Shown here one piece after another: positions 17,573 through 27,066 of a stretch of 64,000 bases of DNA. This stretch comes from JAWKJY01 sp041393535 (GTDB lineage Bacteria; Actinomycetota; Thermoleophilia; Gaiellales; Gaiellaceae): the NCBI GenBank assembly GCA_041393535.1, contig JAWKJY010000001.1:1-64000 (forward strand), given 5' to 3'. How positions within the stretch are numbered: position 1 is the stretch's first letter; each line of letters begins with the position of its first letter. A program made the position numbers and the translations under genes. The notes beneath the pieces are model-generated. The model did no database searches and was not told the origin of the DNA. It saw only the letters and a program-made list of their open reading frames with translations.

Positions 17573-18679
17573 CTACCCGCTCGAGCGCGGTCCCAATCGC
17601 GCGTCGCGCACCGCGTCCAGCGCGGAGGCGACCGAGGTGAGCCGCGGCAGCACGACGAACGCCGGCGCGAGCGGCAGCCAGAACGTGAAGCCGCGGTAGA
17701 CGAGGACGGCGAGCACCGCGACCGCCAGGTCGACGCCGACCGCGTTGAGCGAGAACGCGAGCGCGGCCTCGATCCCGCCCGCGCCGCCCGCCGGCAGCGG
17801 CAGCGAGCTCGCGACGTAGCCGGTCGCGAACGCGAGGACGACGGCGGCCACGCGCGGCCGCTCGCCGAACGCGTGCAGCGCGGCGCCGAGGCAGACCATG
17901 TGCCCGCCCCAGTAGGTCGCGCAGCCGATCAGGCCGCGGACGTACCGCCGCGGCCTGATCGCCATCGCGCGGACGATGACGCAGCCGTCGAGCGCATCCG
18001 CGAGCCCGCGGCGCGCCGCGTAGACGACCCACGGCCGCCAGGTTCGCGGCTCGCGCAGCACGGCGGTCGGCCGCTCCGTCGTCTCGTCCACCTCCGGCGC
18101 GATCGTCCGGTTGCGGACGACGAGCAGCCCGATGCCCGTCAGGACTGGCGCGGCGACGAGCCACGCGACCGACATGCCGACGGGCGCGTCGATCATGCCG
18201 ACGAGCGCGACGGAGCCGGCGAGCGCCGCCCCGCCGCCGAGCATCAGCCACTCGAGCGTGTTCAGCGCGAGCACGCGCCGCGCGGCCGCGTGCGTCGACT
18301 CGCCCGCGCGGCGCAGGGCCCAGAAGTCGACGGCGAGCGCGCCCGCCGCCGAGCCGAGGACGGTCGCGCCGAAACCGAGGGCGACGACGCGCGTCGCCGT
18401 CCACACCGGCAGGACCGGCCCCCCGCCGTAGCCCGCCACCTCGCGGTAGAGGAGGACGTAGCCGACGTAGGCCGCGGCGATGCCGCCGAGGCAGAGCGGG
18501 AACCACCGGCCGTCGGCGTCGCGGACGGCGTCCAGCAGCTCGTCGACGTCGCTCGCGTGGCCGATCAGCGACGCCGTCCCGAGCACGAGGACGAGCGCCA
18601 GCGCGAGCGTCAGCAGCGCGCGCCGTCGGTCGAGCCGGAGCTCGAGCCCGCCGCGATCCTCCCGGGAGGGGTCAGCCAT
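17573..18679 (-). CDS. Flippase-like/UPF0104 family membrane protein
   Basis: A protein of 368 residues with about eight hydrophobic segments (for example LLTLALALVLVLGTASLI, SVAWLVAAPVLTGIGLLVV, VAVLAVLVYRGFTFWLPL). The C-terminal VVLAFATGYVASSLPLPAGGAGGIEAAL is the UPF0104/LPG-synthase-TM signature and aligns with the frameshifted paralogue at 13127-14178. Members translocate lipids or lipid-linked products, or are fused to aminoacyl transferases; here only the membrane part is present. It lies head-to-tail behind MutS2 and upstream of the GH15 gene on the same strand. Confidence 0.85.
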   Translation of the reverse strand: MADPSREDRGGLELRLDRRRALLTLALALVLVLGTASLIGHASDVDELLDAVRDADGRWFPLCLGGIAAAYVGYVLLYREVAGYGGGPVLPVWTATRVVALGFGATVLGSAAGALAVDFWALRRAGESTHAAARRVLALNTLEWLMLGGGAALAGSVALVGMIDAPVGMSVAWLVAAPVLTGIGLLVVRNRTIAPEVDETTERPTAVLREPRTWRPWVVYAARRGLADALDGCVIVRAMAIRPRRYVRGLIGCATYWGGHMVCLGAALHAFGERPRVAAVVLAFATGYVASSLPLPAGGAGGIEAALAFSLNAVGVDLAVAVLAVLVYRGFTFWLPLAPAFVVLPRLTSVASALDAVRDARLGPRSSG

Positions 18680-18715
18680 GCCGACGTCACTATTGCCGCA
18701 CGGGAGGTCGGATCG

Positions 18716-21117
18716 TCAATCGGCGGTCAGCGCGACGACCGTCGCGCCGTCCGCGGAGTCCGACCGATGCCCGTGCGCGAGCGGGTGGCGGGAGAGCTCC
18801 TCGCGCACGGCGGCCCGTACGGCGCCCGTGCCGCGGCCGTGCACGACGCGGACCTCGCGGAAGCCGGCGACCGAGGCCTCGTCGACGAACGCGCGCACCG
18901 CCTCGCGGGCCTCCTGCGCTCGCATGCCACGCACGTCGAGCTCGTCGGAGACGTCTGCGCTCGCGGTCGCGCGCACCTGGACCGGGGGCGGCGGCGGGCC
19001 AGAGCGCAGGCCGCCGGAGGCGTCCGGCCGCAGGCGCGAGAGCGGCAGCCGCGCCCGCAGGCCGCCCGGGCCGATGACCTCCGCCTCCTCGCCGTGGATC
19101 CGGCCGATCGTGCCGCGAAAGCCGAGGCCGGGCGCGACGACCGGGTCGCCCGCGGCGAGCGGCGCCTGGAGCGGCAGCGGCTGGTGCAGGTCGCGGAGCG
19201 ACTGCTCGGCGCGCGCCGAGCGCTCCGAGGCGGCCCCGAGCCGGCGGTCGCGCTCGCGCTCTCGCTCGGCGGCCCTCGTCGGCGCCGCCGCCGCGCGGCT
19301 GCGCTCGCGCTCCCGCCGGCGCGCCAGCCGGATCTCCTCGCGCAGCCGGTCGAGCTCCGCGCGCGTCTCCGCCAGGTCGCGCTCGGCCTGGGCGATCGCG
19401 CGGTCGCGCTCGCGCGCGGCCGACGCCTGACGGCCTCGACCTGTGCCGCGAGCTCGGCCTCGCGCTCCTCGACCCGGCGGGTCGCGTCGGCGGCGGCGGA
19501 TCGCTCGGCGTCCGCCCCGGCGCGCGCGTCCGCCGCGCTGCGCTCCGCGGCCTGCGCCTCGGCGAGCAGCTCGGCGATCCGCAGCCGCTCCGGCGCGACG
19601 CGCGAGCGCGCGTCCGCGACGACCGCGGGGTCGAGCCCGAGCCGCTCGGCGATCCGCAGCGCGTGCGAGGTGCCGGGCAGGCCGAGGGCGATCCGGTAGA
19701 GCGGCGCGTGCGTGTCCGGGTCGAAGCCCGTCGCCGCGTTCGCGACGCCGTCGGTGGCGCTCGCCCACTCCTTCAGCTCCGCGTAGTGCGTCGTCACGAT
19801 CGTCAGCCGCGCCTGCGCCGCGAGCCGCGCGACGAGCGCCTGCGCGAGCGCGGAGCCCTCGACCGGGTCGGTCCCGGCCGCGACCTCGTCGAGCAGCACG
19901 AGCGAGCGCTCCGTCGCGGCACCGAGGATCGCCACGAGGTTTCGCAGGTGGCCCGAGAACGTCGACAGGCTCATCTCGATCGACTGCTCGTCGCCGATGT
20001 CCGCGAGGACGCGATCGAACACCGGCAGCGCCGCCTCGTGGGCGGGCGGGCGCAGGCCGCACTGGTGCAGCACGGCGGCCAGGCCGAGCGTCTTCAGCGC
20101 GACCGTCTTCCCGCCCGTGTTCGGCCCCGAGACGACGAGCGCGCGCAGCCGGCCGAGGTCGAGGTCGATCGGCACGGCGGTCGCGGGCTCGAGCAGCGGG
20201 TGGCGCGCCTGGAGCAGCCGCACCTCGCTCGACACGCGGACGGGCACGCCGCGCCAGCGGCGGGAGAGGGCGCCGCACGCGAGGGCGAGGTCGAGCGCGG
20301 CCACCGCCTCGACGAGCGACGCGAGCTCGCCGGCACGCGTGCCGACCTGCGCCGAGAGGTCGCGCAGGATCCGCTCGGCCTCCTCGCGCTCGGCGCTCGC
20401 CGCCTCGCGCAGGCGGTTGTTCAGCTCGACGATGGCGAAGGGCTCGACGAACAGCGTCTGGCCGGAGCCGGAGGCGTCGTGGACGATCCCCGGCACCTTG
20501 CCGCGGGCGCTGGCCTTGACGGCGAGCACGGGGCGGCCGCCGCGCTCCGTGACGAAGTCCTCCTGCAGGTGCTCCGCGAGCTCGCCGCCGCGGGCGAGGC
20601 GCCGCAGCTCCTCGGCCGCCCGCAGCCTGCCCTCGCGCAGCTCGCGCCGCAGCGAGCGGAGCGTGGTCGACGCCGTGTCGCGCAGGTCGGAGCCGTCGTC
20701 CTCGACCGAGCGCTCGATCGCCTCGGCGACCGCGCCGAGCGACGGCTCGATCGGCGCGACGACCTCCCGCAGCCGTGGCACGCGATCGGCGTGCGCGGCC
20801 AGCGCGTGCGTGGCGGCCAGGCCGGCGCGGATCGTCGCCGCGACGTCGCGCAGCGCGCGCGGCCCGAGCATCCCGTCGCGTGCGGCGTGGTCGGCCTCCT
20901 CGCGCACGTCCGCCGCGCCCGCGAGCGACGGCTCGCCGGCCACGTCGAGGAGCGCGATCGCGTCGCCCGTGAGCGCCTGGCGGCGCTCGACCTCGTAGGG
21001 GTCGGGCGACGGCCGGAGCGCCAGCGCGAGCGACTCCCCCTGCGGGGTCGCGGTCTCGCCGGCGAGCCGCTCGACGATCGCCGGGAGCTCGAGCACGGCG
21101 AGCGCGTGCGGGTCCAC
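18716..21117 (-). CDS. mutS2: Endonuclease MutS2 (one frameshift)
   Basis: About 800 residues over the full span. The N-terminal core and clamp (ALAVLELPAIVERLAGETAT...), HDASGSGQTLFVEPFAIVEL, Walker A GPNTGGKTVALKTLGL, LADIGDEQSIEMSLSTFSGH, Walker B SLVLLDEVAAGTDP and the TTHYAELK switch lie in one frame. The coiled coil, RGTIGRI core and C-terminal Smr nuclease domain (LDVRGMRAQEA, VVHGRGTGAVR) lie in another. A single base is missing near 19428 in GTCAGGCGTCGGCC on the coding strand. MutS2 resolves recombination intermediates and, in Bacillus subtilis, rescues collided ribosomes. The GTG start lies 6 nt after TACACT with no Shine-Dalgarno, suggesting a leaderless mRNA. A sequencing error is more likely than loss of the gene. 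Confidence 0.92.
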
Positions 21118-21190
21118 GCGGCCAGTGTACGCAGGGCCCGCGGCATCGCCTCCGGCGCGGCGCGACCGCGCGCGGTAGCGTGCGCCGGCC

Positions 21191-22477
21191 ATGCCGACCC
21201 GAGAGCAGCGACGCCTTCGCCGCCTGCCGGCCCGGCGCATCCTCGTCGCGCTGTTGATCCTCGCCGGGACGCTCGTCGCGCTGGTGGGCTCGTTCAACGT
21301 CTGGGTCGAGCGCCAGGCGCTCGACACGGACGACTGGGTGCGCACGTCCGGGCAGCTGCTCGACGACGACGACGTGCGCGCGGCGGTCTCGCTCGCCATC
21401 GTCGACGGAGTCTTCCGGCGGATCGACGTGCCGCGGGAGCTACTCGGCGCGCTCCCTCCGCAGGCGCAGGAGCTCGCGCCAGCGCTCGCGACGGGGCTGC
21501 GCGACGTCGCCGCCCGCACTGCCACGCGGCTGCTCGGGACGCCGGAGTCGCGCCTGCTCTGGCGCGACGCGAACCGCGCGGCGCACGAGCAGTTCCTGGC
21601 CGTCGTCGACGACCGCGCCGTGGTCGACCCCCCGGGCGGCCCGGCCGTCGCCCTCGACCTGCGGCCGCTCATGCTGCAGGTGGCGAGCGAGCTCGGGCTC
21701 GCGCGGGTCGCCGATCGCCTGATCGGTCCAGGGGACGGGCGGATCACGATCCTCCGCGAGCACCAGGTCGAGGGCGCCCAGGACGCGGTCGGCGTGATCC
21801 GCAAGGCGAGCTGGCTGCTCGCGCTCGTCACGCTCGGCCTCTTCGGCGGCGCGATCGCGCTCGCGCGCGGGCACCGGCGGCAGGCGCTCAGGGCCTGTGC
21901 TGCATCGCTCGTCCTGGTCGGGCTCGCGCTCGTCGTCGTGCGGCGGATCGCGGGGAACGCCCTCGTCGAGTCGCTCGCCGACGACGACCAGGCCGAGCGC
22001 GCGGCGAGCGCCACGTGGTTCATCGGCACGAGCCTGCTCGCGGACGTCGCGCTGGCGGCGATCGTCCTCGGCGCGCTCGGCCTCGTCGGCGCATGGCTGC
22101 TCGGCCCGACCCGGCTGGCGACGGCGCTCCGGGCGTGGCTCGCGCCGACGCTGCAGCTGCGGCCCTGGCGCGCCTACGCGGCGCTCGGACTGGCGTTCGG
22201 GATCGCGCTCGCGGCCGGCCCCGACGGCGGCCGGCGTCTCGTGGGGACGCTGGTCGCGGGCGCGATCGCGCTCGGCGTGCTCGAGGCGCTGCGCCGCCGC
22301 TCGGCGCGCGAGTTCCCCGGCGCACGCCCCGACGACGACCTGCTCGCCGGCATCGCGTGGCACCGGACGAAGGACGTCGCGTCGGGGCTCGAACGGCTCG
22401 CCGTCCTGCACCGCGAGGGGGACCTCACCGACGAGGAGTGGTCCGCGGCGAAGGCCGAGTTGCTCCGCCGGCGCTAG
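21191..22477 (+). CDS. Membrane protein with C-terminal SHOCT domain
   Basis: A protein of 428 residues. A first membrane segment at about 16-38 (RILVALLILAGTLVALVGSF) is followed by a large extracytoplasmic domain (VWVERQALDTDDWVRTSGQL ... MLQVASELGLARVADRL), then four or five hydrophobic segments between about 195 and 370. The last ~30 residues match SHOCT (LERLAVLHREGDLTDEEWSA), a short oligomerisation motif. VxxQxLDTDxWVxTS is common in actinobacterial integral membrane proteins of unknown function. The start follows TAGCGT by 9 nt without a Shine-Dalgarno. It ends on the CTAG shared with the convergent STAS gene. Confidence 0.82.
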   Translation: MPTREQRRLRRLPARRILVALLILAGTLVALVGSFNVWVERQALDTDDWVRTSGQLLDDDDVRAAVSLAIVDGVFRRIDVPRELLGALPPQAQELAPALATGLRDVAARTATRLLGTPESRLLWRDANRAAHEQFLAVVDDRAVVDPPGGPAVALDLRPLMLQVASELGLARVADRLIGPGDGRITILREHQVEGAQDAVGVIRKASWLLALVTLGLFGGAIALARGHRRQALRACAASLVLVGLALVVVRRIAGNALVESLADDDQAERAASATWFIGTSLLADVALAAIVLGALGLVGAWLLGPTRLATALRAWLAPTLQLRPWRAYAALGLAFGIALAAGPDGGRRLVGTLVAGAIALGVLEALRRRSAREFPGARPDDDLLAGIAWHRTKDVASGLERLAVLHREGDLTDEEWSAAKAELLRRR

Positions 22478-22890
22478 GCCGTTCCGAGCGCCTGCGCGGC
22501 CGCGAGGGGCGTCTCGTCGATCGGCGCGAGCCGGTCGACGTGCGCGGCGATGAGCACCCGCTCGACGAGCGTCCCCGGCGTGGCCGCGATCCGCAGCTGC
22601 CGCCCCTCGGCATCGAGCGAACGGGCGAGCCGCCGGATCGCCGTCAGCGCCGCGGGCGGGAAGGCGGTCGCGGCGGTCACGTCGACGACCACGGGGCCCG
22701 GGCCGACGCTCGCGGCGCGCAGCCAGCGCTCGAGCGTGGCGAGCTCGTCGAGGTCGCCGGCGAGGCGCAGCACGACGACCTGGCCCAGCGGCTCGAGCGT
22801 GGCGGCCGGCGCCGTCCCGTCGGCCGCCGGGGCGCGTCGGCGCAGGCCGAGCCGGTCGAGCAGCCCGGCGGGTGTGGCGCGCGTTCCCAT
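22474..22890 (-). CDS. STAS-domain protein (anti-sigma factor antagonist-like)
   Basis: A 138-residue protein. Residues about 35-135 follow the STAS fold: VVVLRLAGDLDELATLERWLRAA, PVVVDVTAATAFPPAALTAI, RRLARSLDAEGRQLRIAA, then a C-terminal helix. The canonical SpoIIAA phosphorylatable Ser in a DxSG motif is replaced by DVTAATAF, so regulation by phosphorylation is uncertain. The N-terminal 30 residues are a variable linker. No anti-sigma factor gene lies nearby. It ends tail-to-tail with the SHOCT gene on a shared CTAG. Confidence 0.75.
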   Translation of the reverse strand: MGTRATPAGLLDRLGLRRRAPAADGTAPAATLEPLGQVVVLRLAGDLDELATLERWLRAASVGPGPVVVDVTAATAFPPAALTAIRRLARSLDAEGRQLRIAATPGTLVERVLIAAHVDRLAPIDETPLAAAQALGTA

Positions 22891-22929
22891 ACGGGTCGCC
22901 TTCCACCGGCGGGCCCGCGGGAAACCCGG

Positions 22930-24300
22930 CTAGCCCGGGCGGACGCCGGCGGCGCCGAGCAGCTCGTCCCAGCGGCAGAGCTTGACGCGCGGCCGCCCCT
23001 GGGCGGAGCCGCGCTCCTTCTCGACCGCGTCGATCGCCTCCCAGGCCGCGTAGGTGACGACCGAGACGCCGCGCCCCGCGAGCAGCTCGTCCACGGCGGC
23101 CGCGCTGCGCGCCCCGCCGACGAGCCGCCCGGCAGCGACGTCCTCGAGCAGCAGGTCGACCGTCTCGGTCGCGTCCTTCTTGTTCGTGCCGATGACGCCG
23201 CTCGGCCCGCGCTTGATCCAGCCGGCGCAGTAGAGGCCCGGGACGACCGCCCCGGCCTCGTCGACGACGCGGCCGCCCTCGTTCGGGATCACCCCGCGCC
23301 GCTCGTCGAACGGGACGCCCGCGATCGGCACGCCGCGGTACCCGACGCTGCGGAAGACGATCCCGCACGGGATCGTCTCGTGCTCGTCCGTCGCGACCGC
23401 GCGGATCGACCCGTCGGCATCGGCGACGAGCTCGTTGCGGACGACCTCGATCGCCTCGACCCGGTCGTCGCCGAGGATCGCGACCGGCGAGGCGAGGAAG
23501 CGCAGCCGCACCGCGCGCGGCTTGCCCCCGGGCTCGCGCGTCGCGTACTCGTTCAGCACCTCGACGTTGCGCCGGCCGATCGCGCCGCCCTCGGCGAGCG
23601 CGGCCTCGCTCGCGGCGTCGAGCGCGAGGTCGGCCGCGTCGACCAGCACGTCCGCGCCCGCGAGCTCGCCGAGCTCCTGCAGCTCCGGGGTCGTGAACGC
23701 CGCCTGGGCCGGGCCGCGGCGCCCGAGCACGAGGATCTCCCTCAGCCCGGCGCCGACGATCGCCTCGATCGCCGCGTCGGCCGTGTCGGTGGCGCCGAGC
23801 TCCTCCGCCGTGAGCGCGAGCATCCGCGCGACGTCGACCGCCACGTTGCCGTTGCCGATCACGACGGCGCGCTCGCACGAGAGGTCGAACTCGAGCTCCG
23901 CGAAGTCCGGGTGGCCGTTGTACCAGGCGACGAACGAGGTGGCGGGCCACGAGCCGGGGAGGTCCTCGCCGGGGATCCCCATCCGACGGTCGGTCTGCGC
24001 GCCGACCGAGTAGACGACCGCGTCGTAGAGCGACGCGAGCTCGTCGTGTGAGACGTCCCGCCCCACCTCGACGTTGCCGAGGAAGCGGAAGCGCTCGTGG
24101 CGCGCGATCTTCTCGAACGCCCGGGACACCGCCTTGATGTTGGGGTGGTCGGGCGCGACGCCGAGGCGGACGAGGCCCCACGGGGTCGGCAGGCGCTCGA
24201 TCAGGTCGACCTCGACCGGCGCGTCCGCGGCGAGCAGGTGGGCCGCGGCGTAGAAGCCTGCGGGCCCCGAGCCGACGACGGCGACGCGGAGGGCGCTCAC
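22930..24300 (-). CDS. Ferredoxin-NADP(+) reductase, FprA/adrenodoxin reductase type
   Basis: A protein of 456 residues. FAD loop VVGSGPAGFYAAAHLL at about 8-23, the family hallmark LPTPWGLVRLGVAPDHPNIKAV, NADP loop VVIGNGNVAVDVARML, LVLGRRGPAQAAFTTPEL, and the C-terminal GWIKRGPSGVIGTNKKDA are all intact. It transfers electrons between NADPH and ferredoxin in the cytosol. It diverges from the SAM-riboswitch operon encoding sulfite reductase, so it may feed that enzyme; that link is inferred. The GTG start lies 8 nt after TAGGCT with no Shine-Dalgarno, indicating a leaderless mRNA. Confidence 0.95.
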   Translation of the reverse strand: MSALRVAVVGSGPAGFYAAAHLLAADAPVEVDLIERLPTPWGLVRLGVAPDHPNIKAVSRAFEKIARHERFRFLGNVEVGRDVSHDELASLYDAVVYSVGAQTDRRMGIPGEDLPGSWPATSFVAWYNGHPDFAELEFDLSCERAVVIGNGNVAVDVARMLALTAEELGATDTADAAIEAIVGAGLREILVLGRRGPAQAAFTTPELQELGELAGADVLVDAADLALDAASEAALAEGGAIGRRNVEVLNEYATREPGGKPRAVRLRFLASPVAILGDDRVEAIEVVRNELVADADGSIRAVATDEHETIPCGIVFRSVGYRGVPIAGVPFDERRGVIPNEGGRVVDEAGAVVPGLYCAGWIKRGPSGVIGTNKKDATETVDLLLEDVAAGRLVGGARSAAAVDELLAGRGVSVVTYAAWEAIDAVEKERGSAQGRPRVKLCRWDELLGAAGVRPG

Positions 24301-24377
24301 GGGGCGTGAGCCTAGACGCTCGGCCGGCCGCTTCGCAACGCGCCGGCGCTTCTTCCATCCCCATAGGCATAGTGGAC

Positions 24378-24406
24378 TTGCGCACGGCTCGGGCCGTTGC
24401 TATACA
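24378..24406 (+). promoter_or_regulatory. Sigma-70-type promoter of the sulfite reductase operon
   Basis: TTGCGC at 24378-24383 and TATACA at 24401-24406 are separated by exactly 17 nt, placing transcription start near 24412, just before the first riboswitch stem. It stands out as an AT-rich island in an otherwise GC-rich region. Confidence 0.8.
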
Positions 24407-24413
24407 TCCAAAA

Positions 24414-24544
24414 GCATTGCTCATCACGAGCGGCGGAGGGAACAGGCCCGACGATGCCGCAGCAACCGGGGCCGACCGCCCGACAGGTGCTCCATCCTGC
24501 GCGCGCCGGTCCGTCCCGGGCGGCTCGCGGAAGATGGGGAATGC
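24414..24544 (+). ncRNA. SAM riboswitch (S-box leader)
   Basis: The conserved S-box elements occur in order: P1 5' arm GCATTGCTCATC, CACGAGCGGCGGAGGGA, GGCCCGACGATG, GCAACC near 24463-24468, AGGTGCTCCATCCTGC, and the closing GGAAGATGGGG whose GATGGGGAATGC pairs with the first arm to form P1. This aptamer class binds S-adenosylmethionine and turns off sulfur genes when methionine/SAM is plentiful. It lies between a strong promoter and the sulfite reductase start codon, exactly where expected. Confidence 0.9.
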
Positions 24545-24574
24545 GCGCGCCCGCCCCGAGCGGGAGCACTTGGA

Positions 24575-24594
24575 GGCCTCCGGGAGCGGAGGCC
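24575..24594 (+). terminator. Riboswitch expression-platform hairpin
   Basis: A perfect 8-bp stem (GGCCTCCG / CGGAGGCC, loop GGAG) followed by TTCGTCGTT lies 30 nt after the SAM aptamer and about 35 nt before the sulfite reductase ATG. It is the likely terminator arm of the switch. The T tract is weak, so translational or Rho-linked control cannot be excluded. Confidence 0.6.
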
Positions 24595-24629
24595 TTCGTC
24601 GTTCCCGGGACATGGAGGCAGGAGGTGCC

Positions 24630-26278
24630 ATGAGTCGAGCCGTCTCCGGGAGGAGGGCGGAAGCGCCGCCCCCGACGTGGGAGCTCGTCCTGAAGCGCAA
24701 CCCGGTCGAGCGGATCAAGCAGGAGCGGGACCCGCTCTCGATCCGCGACGAGCTGCCCGCCCTGATCGCGGCCGGCTACGAGGCCGTCGCCGAGGAGGAC
24801 GTCGTCCGCCTGCAATGGTGGGGCCTCTACCACGACAAGCCGAAGATCGGGCGCTTCATGCTCCGGATCAAGCTGCCGAGCGGCCAGGTGACGCCGGCGC
24901 AGCTGCGGCGCGATCGCCGAGGTGTCGGAGCTGCACGGCCGCGGCGACGCGGAGCTCGCGACGCGCCAGAACGTCCAGCTCCACTGGCTGGAGCTCGTGT
25001 CCCTGCCAGACGTGCTCGACCGCCTCGATGCGGCCGGGCTCTCGACCGCGGGCGGCTGCGGCGACACCGTGCGCAACATCACCGGCTGCCCGGTGCAGGG
25101 CCTCGCGCACGACGAGCTGTTCGACTGCTCGGACGTCGTGCGCGAGGCGGCCGAGCTCTTCTACGGCAACCCGGCCTACACCGACCTGCCGCGGAAGCAC
25201 AAGATCACCATCTCGGCCTGCGCGCACCAGTGCAACGCGCCCGAGATCAACTGCATCGCGCTCGTCGGGGCGATCGTCGACGGGCGCGAGGGCTTCACCG
25301 TCCGGGTCGGGGGCGGCCTCTCCTCCGTCCCGCGCATCGCCCGCGACATGGGCGTCTTCGTCCCGAGGGAGCAGGCGATCCCGGTGCTGCGGGCGATCCT
25401 CGACGCCTGGAAGACCGATCTGCGCTACCGCGTCTCGCGGGTCAAGGCGCGGCTGAAGTTCATGGTCGACGACATCGGCCCGGAGGGCGTGCGCGAGCGG
25501 GTCGAGGCGCTGCTCGGCCACCCGCTCGAGCGCTACGCCGCACCGGAGCTGCCGCCGCCCGTCGACCACATGGGGATCAACCCCCAGAAGCAGCCGGGTC
25601 TCGCGTACCTCGGCGTCCCCGTCCACCTCGGCCTGATCTCGGCGGGCCAGCTCGCCGCGATCGCCGACCTCGCCGAGGCGGTCGGCGGCGACGTCCGGGT
25701 CACGCGCCAGCAGAACCTCGTCGTCGCGAACGTCCCGGACGGCGAGGTGGAGCGCGTCGCCGCCGGGCTCGCCGAGATCGGGCACCCGGTCGACCAGGGC
25801 CCGCTCCGGGCGAAGGGCGTCGCGTGCACCGGCGAGCCGCACTGCAACTTCTCCGTCACGGAGACGAAGGCGCGCCTCGGGCGCCTGATCGACCACGTGG
25901 AGGCGCGCTTCGGCGACGCCGCGGCCGACCTCCGCCTCCAGCTCGACGGCTGCCCGCACGCGTGCGGGCAGCACTGGATCGCCGACATCGGCTTCCAGGG
26001 CACGACCGCCCGCGACGACGACGGCGCCGGCAGGCGTACGACGCCTTCGTCCGCGGCGGCCTCGGCCCGGGCGCCGAGATCGGCCGACCGCTGTTCCGCC
26101 GCGTGCCGACCGAGGAGCTCGACCGCGTGGTCGACGGCCTCGTGTCCGGCTGGCTCGAGCGCCGGGGCGACGGCGAGGGCTTCCCGCCTTCGCGCGCCGG
26201 CTGACCGACGAGGAGCTCGGCGAGCTCGCGGGCGTCGCGCCCGGGCGCTCCCGCGATCGAGAGGAGGCGTCCGCATGA
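24630..26278 (+). CDS. Ferredoxin-dependent sulfite (nitrite/sulfite) reductase (frameshifted)
   Basis: About 550 residues across three frames. The start ATG follows GGAGG. Part 1 reads to IKLPSGQVTPAQLR; an inserted base near 24910 shifts to the main body (SELHGRGDAELATRQNVQLH, NITGCPVQGLAHDELFD, TISACAHQCNAPEINC, GEPHCNFSVTETK, LDGCPHACGQHWIADIGFQG). A missing base near 26028 leads to RQAYDAFVRGGLGPGAEIGR, and another near 26188 to FARRLTDEELGELAGVAPG. The Cys-x5-Cys and Cys-x3-Cys pairs bind the 4Fe-4S/siroheme centre. Siroheme genes, CysH and the SAM riboswitch favour sulfite rather than nitrite as substrate. The restored stop TGA overlaps the CysH ATG. Confidence 0.9.
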
Positions 26279-27066
26279 GCGTCGAGCTGATCGACGAGCT
26301 GGAGGCGGGCGAGCTGTCCGTCGAGTTCGAGGGCGAGGAGCCGCAAGCGGTGATCGCGTGGGCGATCGAGCGCTTCTCCCCGCGCCTGGCGATCTCGACC
26401 GCGCTCCAGCTCGACGGCGTGGCGATCCTCGACATGGCGTACGAGATCGACCCGTCGATCCGCGTCTTCACGGTCGACACGGGCCGGCTGCCACTGGAGA
26501 CGCACGAGCTGATCGAGCAGCTGCGCGACCGCTATCCCGGGCTGCGCCTGGACGTCCTGGCGCCCGAGCGGCGCCACGTCGAGGCGCTCGTCGCCCGGCA
26601 CGGCCCCGACCTGTTCCGCGACTCGGTCGAGCGGCGCCTGCTCTGCTGCAACGTCCGCAAGGTGCAGCCGCTGACGCGGCACCTGACCGGGCTCGACGCC
26701 TGGATCACGGGCCTGCGGCGCGACCAGTGGGCCACGCGCACGAACATCCGCAAGGTCGAGATCGACCACGACCACGGCGCGATCGTGAAGCTCAACCCGC
26801 TCGCCGAGTGGACGGAGGACGAGGTCCGCGACTACGTCCGCGAGCGCGGCGTCCCGACCCATCCGCTGTACGCGAAGGGCTACACGTCGATCGGCTGTGC
26901 GCCGTGCACGCGGCCGACGAGGGAGGGTGAGCCCGCGCGCGCCGGCCGCTGGTGGTGGGAGTCGAATGCGCCGAAGGAGTGCGGGATCCACTGCGCGATC
27001 GAGACCGGCGGCTTCGAGCACGAGCTGCACGCGATCCTGGGAGCGGAGCACGATGAGCGCGACTGA
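26275..27066 (+). CDS. cysH: Adenylyl-sulfate (APS) reductase, thioredoxin-dependent
   Basis: A 263-residue PAPS/APS reductase: ISTALQLDGVAILDMAYE with the P-loop-like nucleotide site, FTVDTGRLPLETHELI, GLRRDQWATRTNI, NPLAEWTEDEVRDYV, HPLYAKGYTSIGCAPCTRP. The Cys-Cys pair in LCCNVRK plus GCAPC supply the four ligands of a 4Fe-4S cluster, marking an APS-type rather than a PAPS-type enzyme. Catalytic Cys is in KECGIHC. It reduces APS to sulfite, the substrate of the preceding enzyme. AGGAGG precedes the ATG, which overlaps the upstream stop. No ATP sulfurylase gene lies in the window. Confidence 0.95.
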   Translation: MSVELIDELEAGELSVEFEGEEPQAVIAWAIERFSPRLAISTALQLDGVAILDMAYEIDPSIRVFTVDTGRLPLETHELIEQLRDRYPGLRLDVLAPERRHVEALVARHGPDLFRDSVERRLLCCNVRKVQPLTRHLTGLDAWITGLRRDQWATRTNIRKVEIDHDHGAIVKLNPLAEWTEDEVRDYVRERGVPTHPLYAKGYTSIGCAPCTRPTREGEPARAGRWWWESNAPKECGIHCAIETGGFEHELHAILGAEHDERD

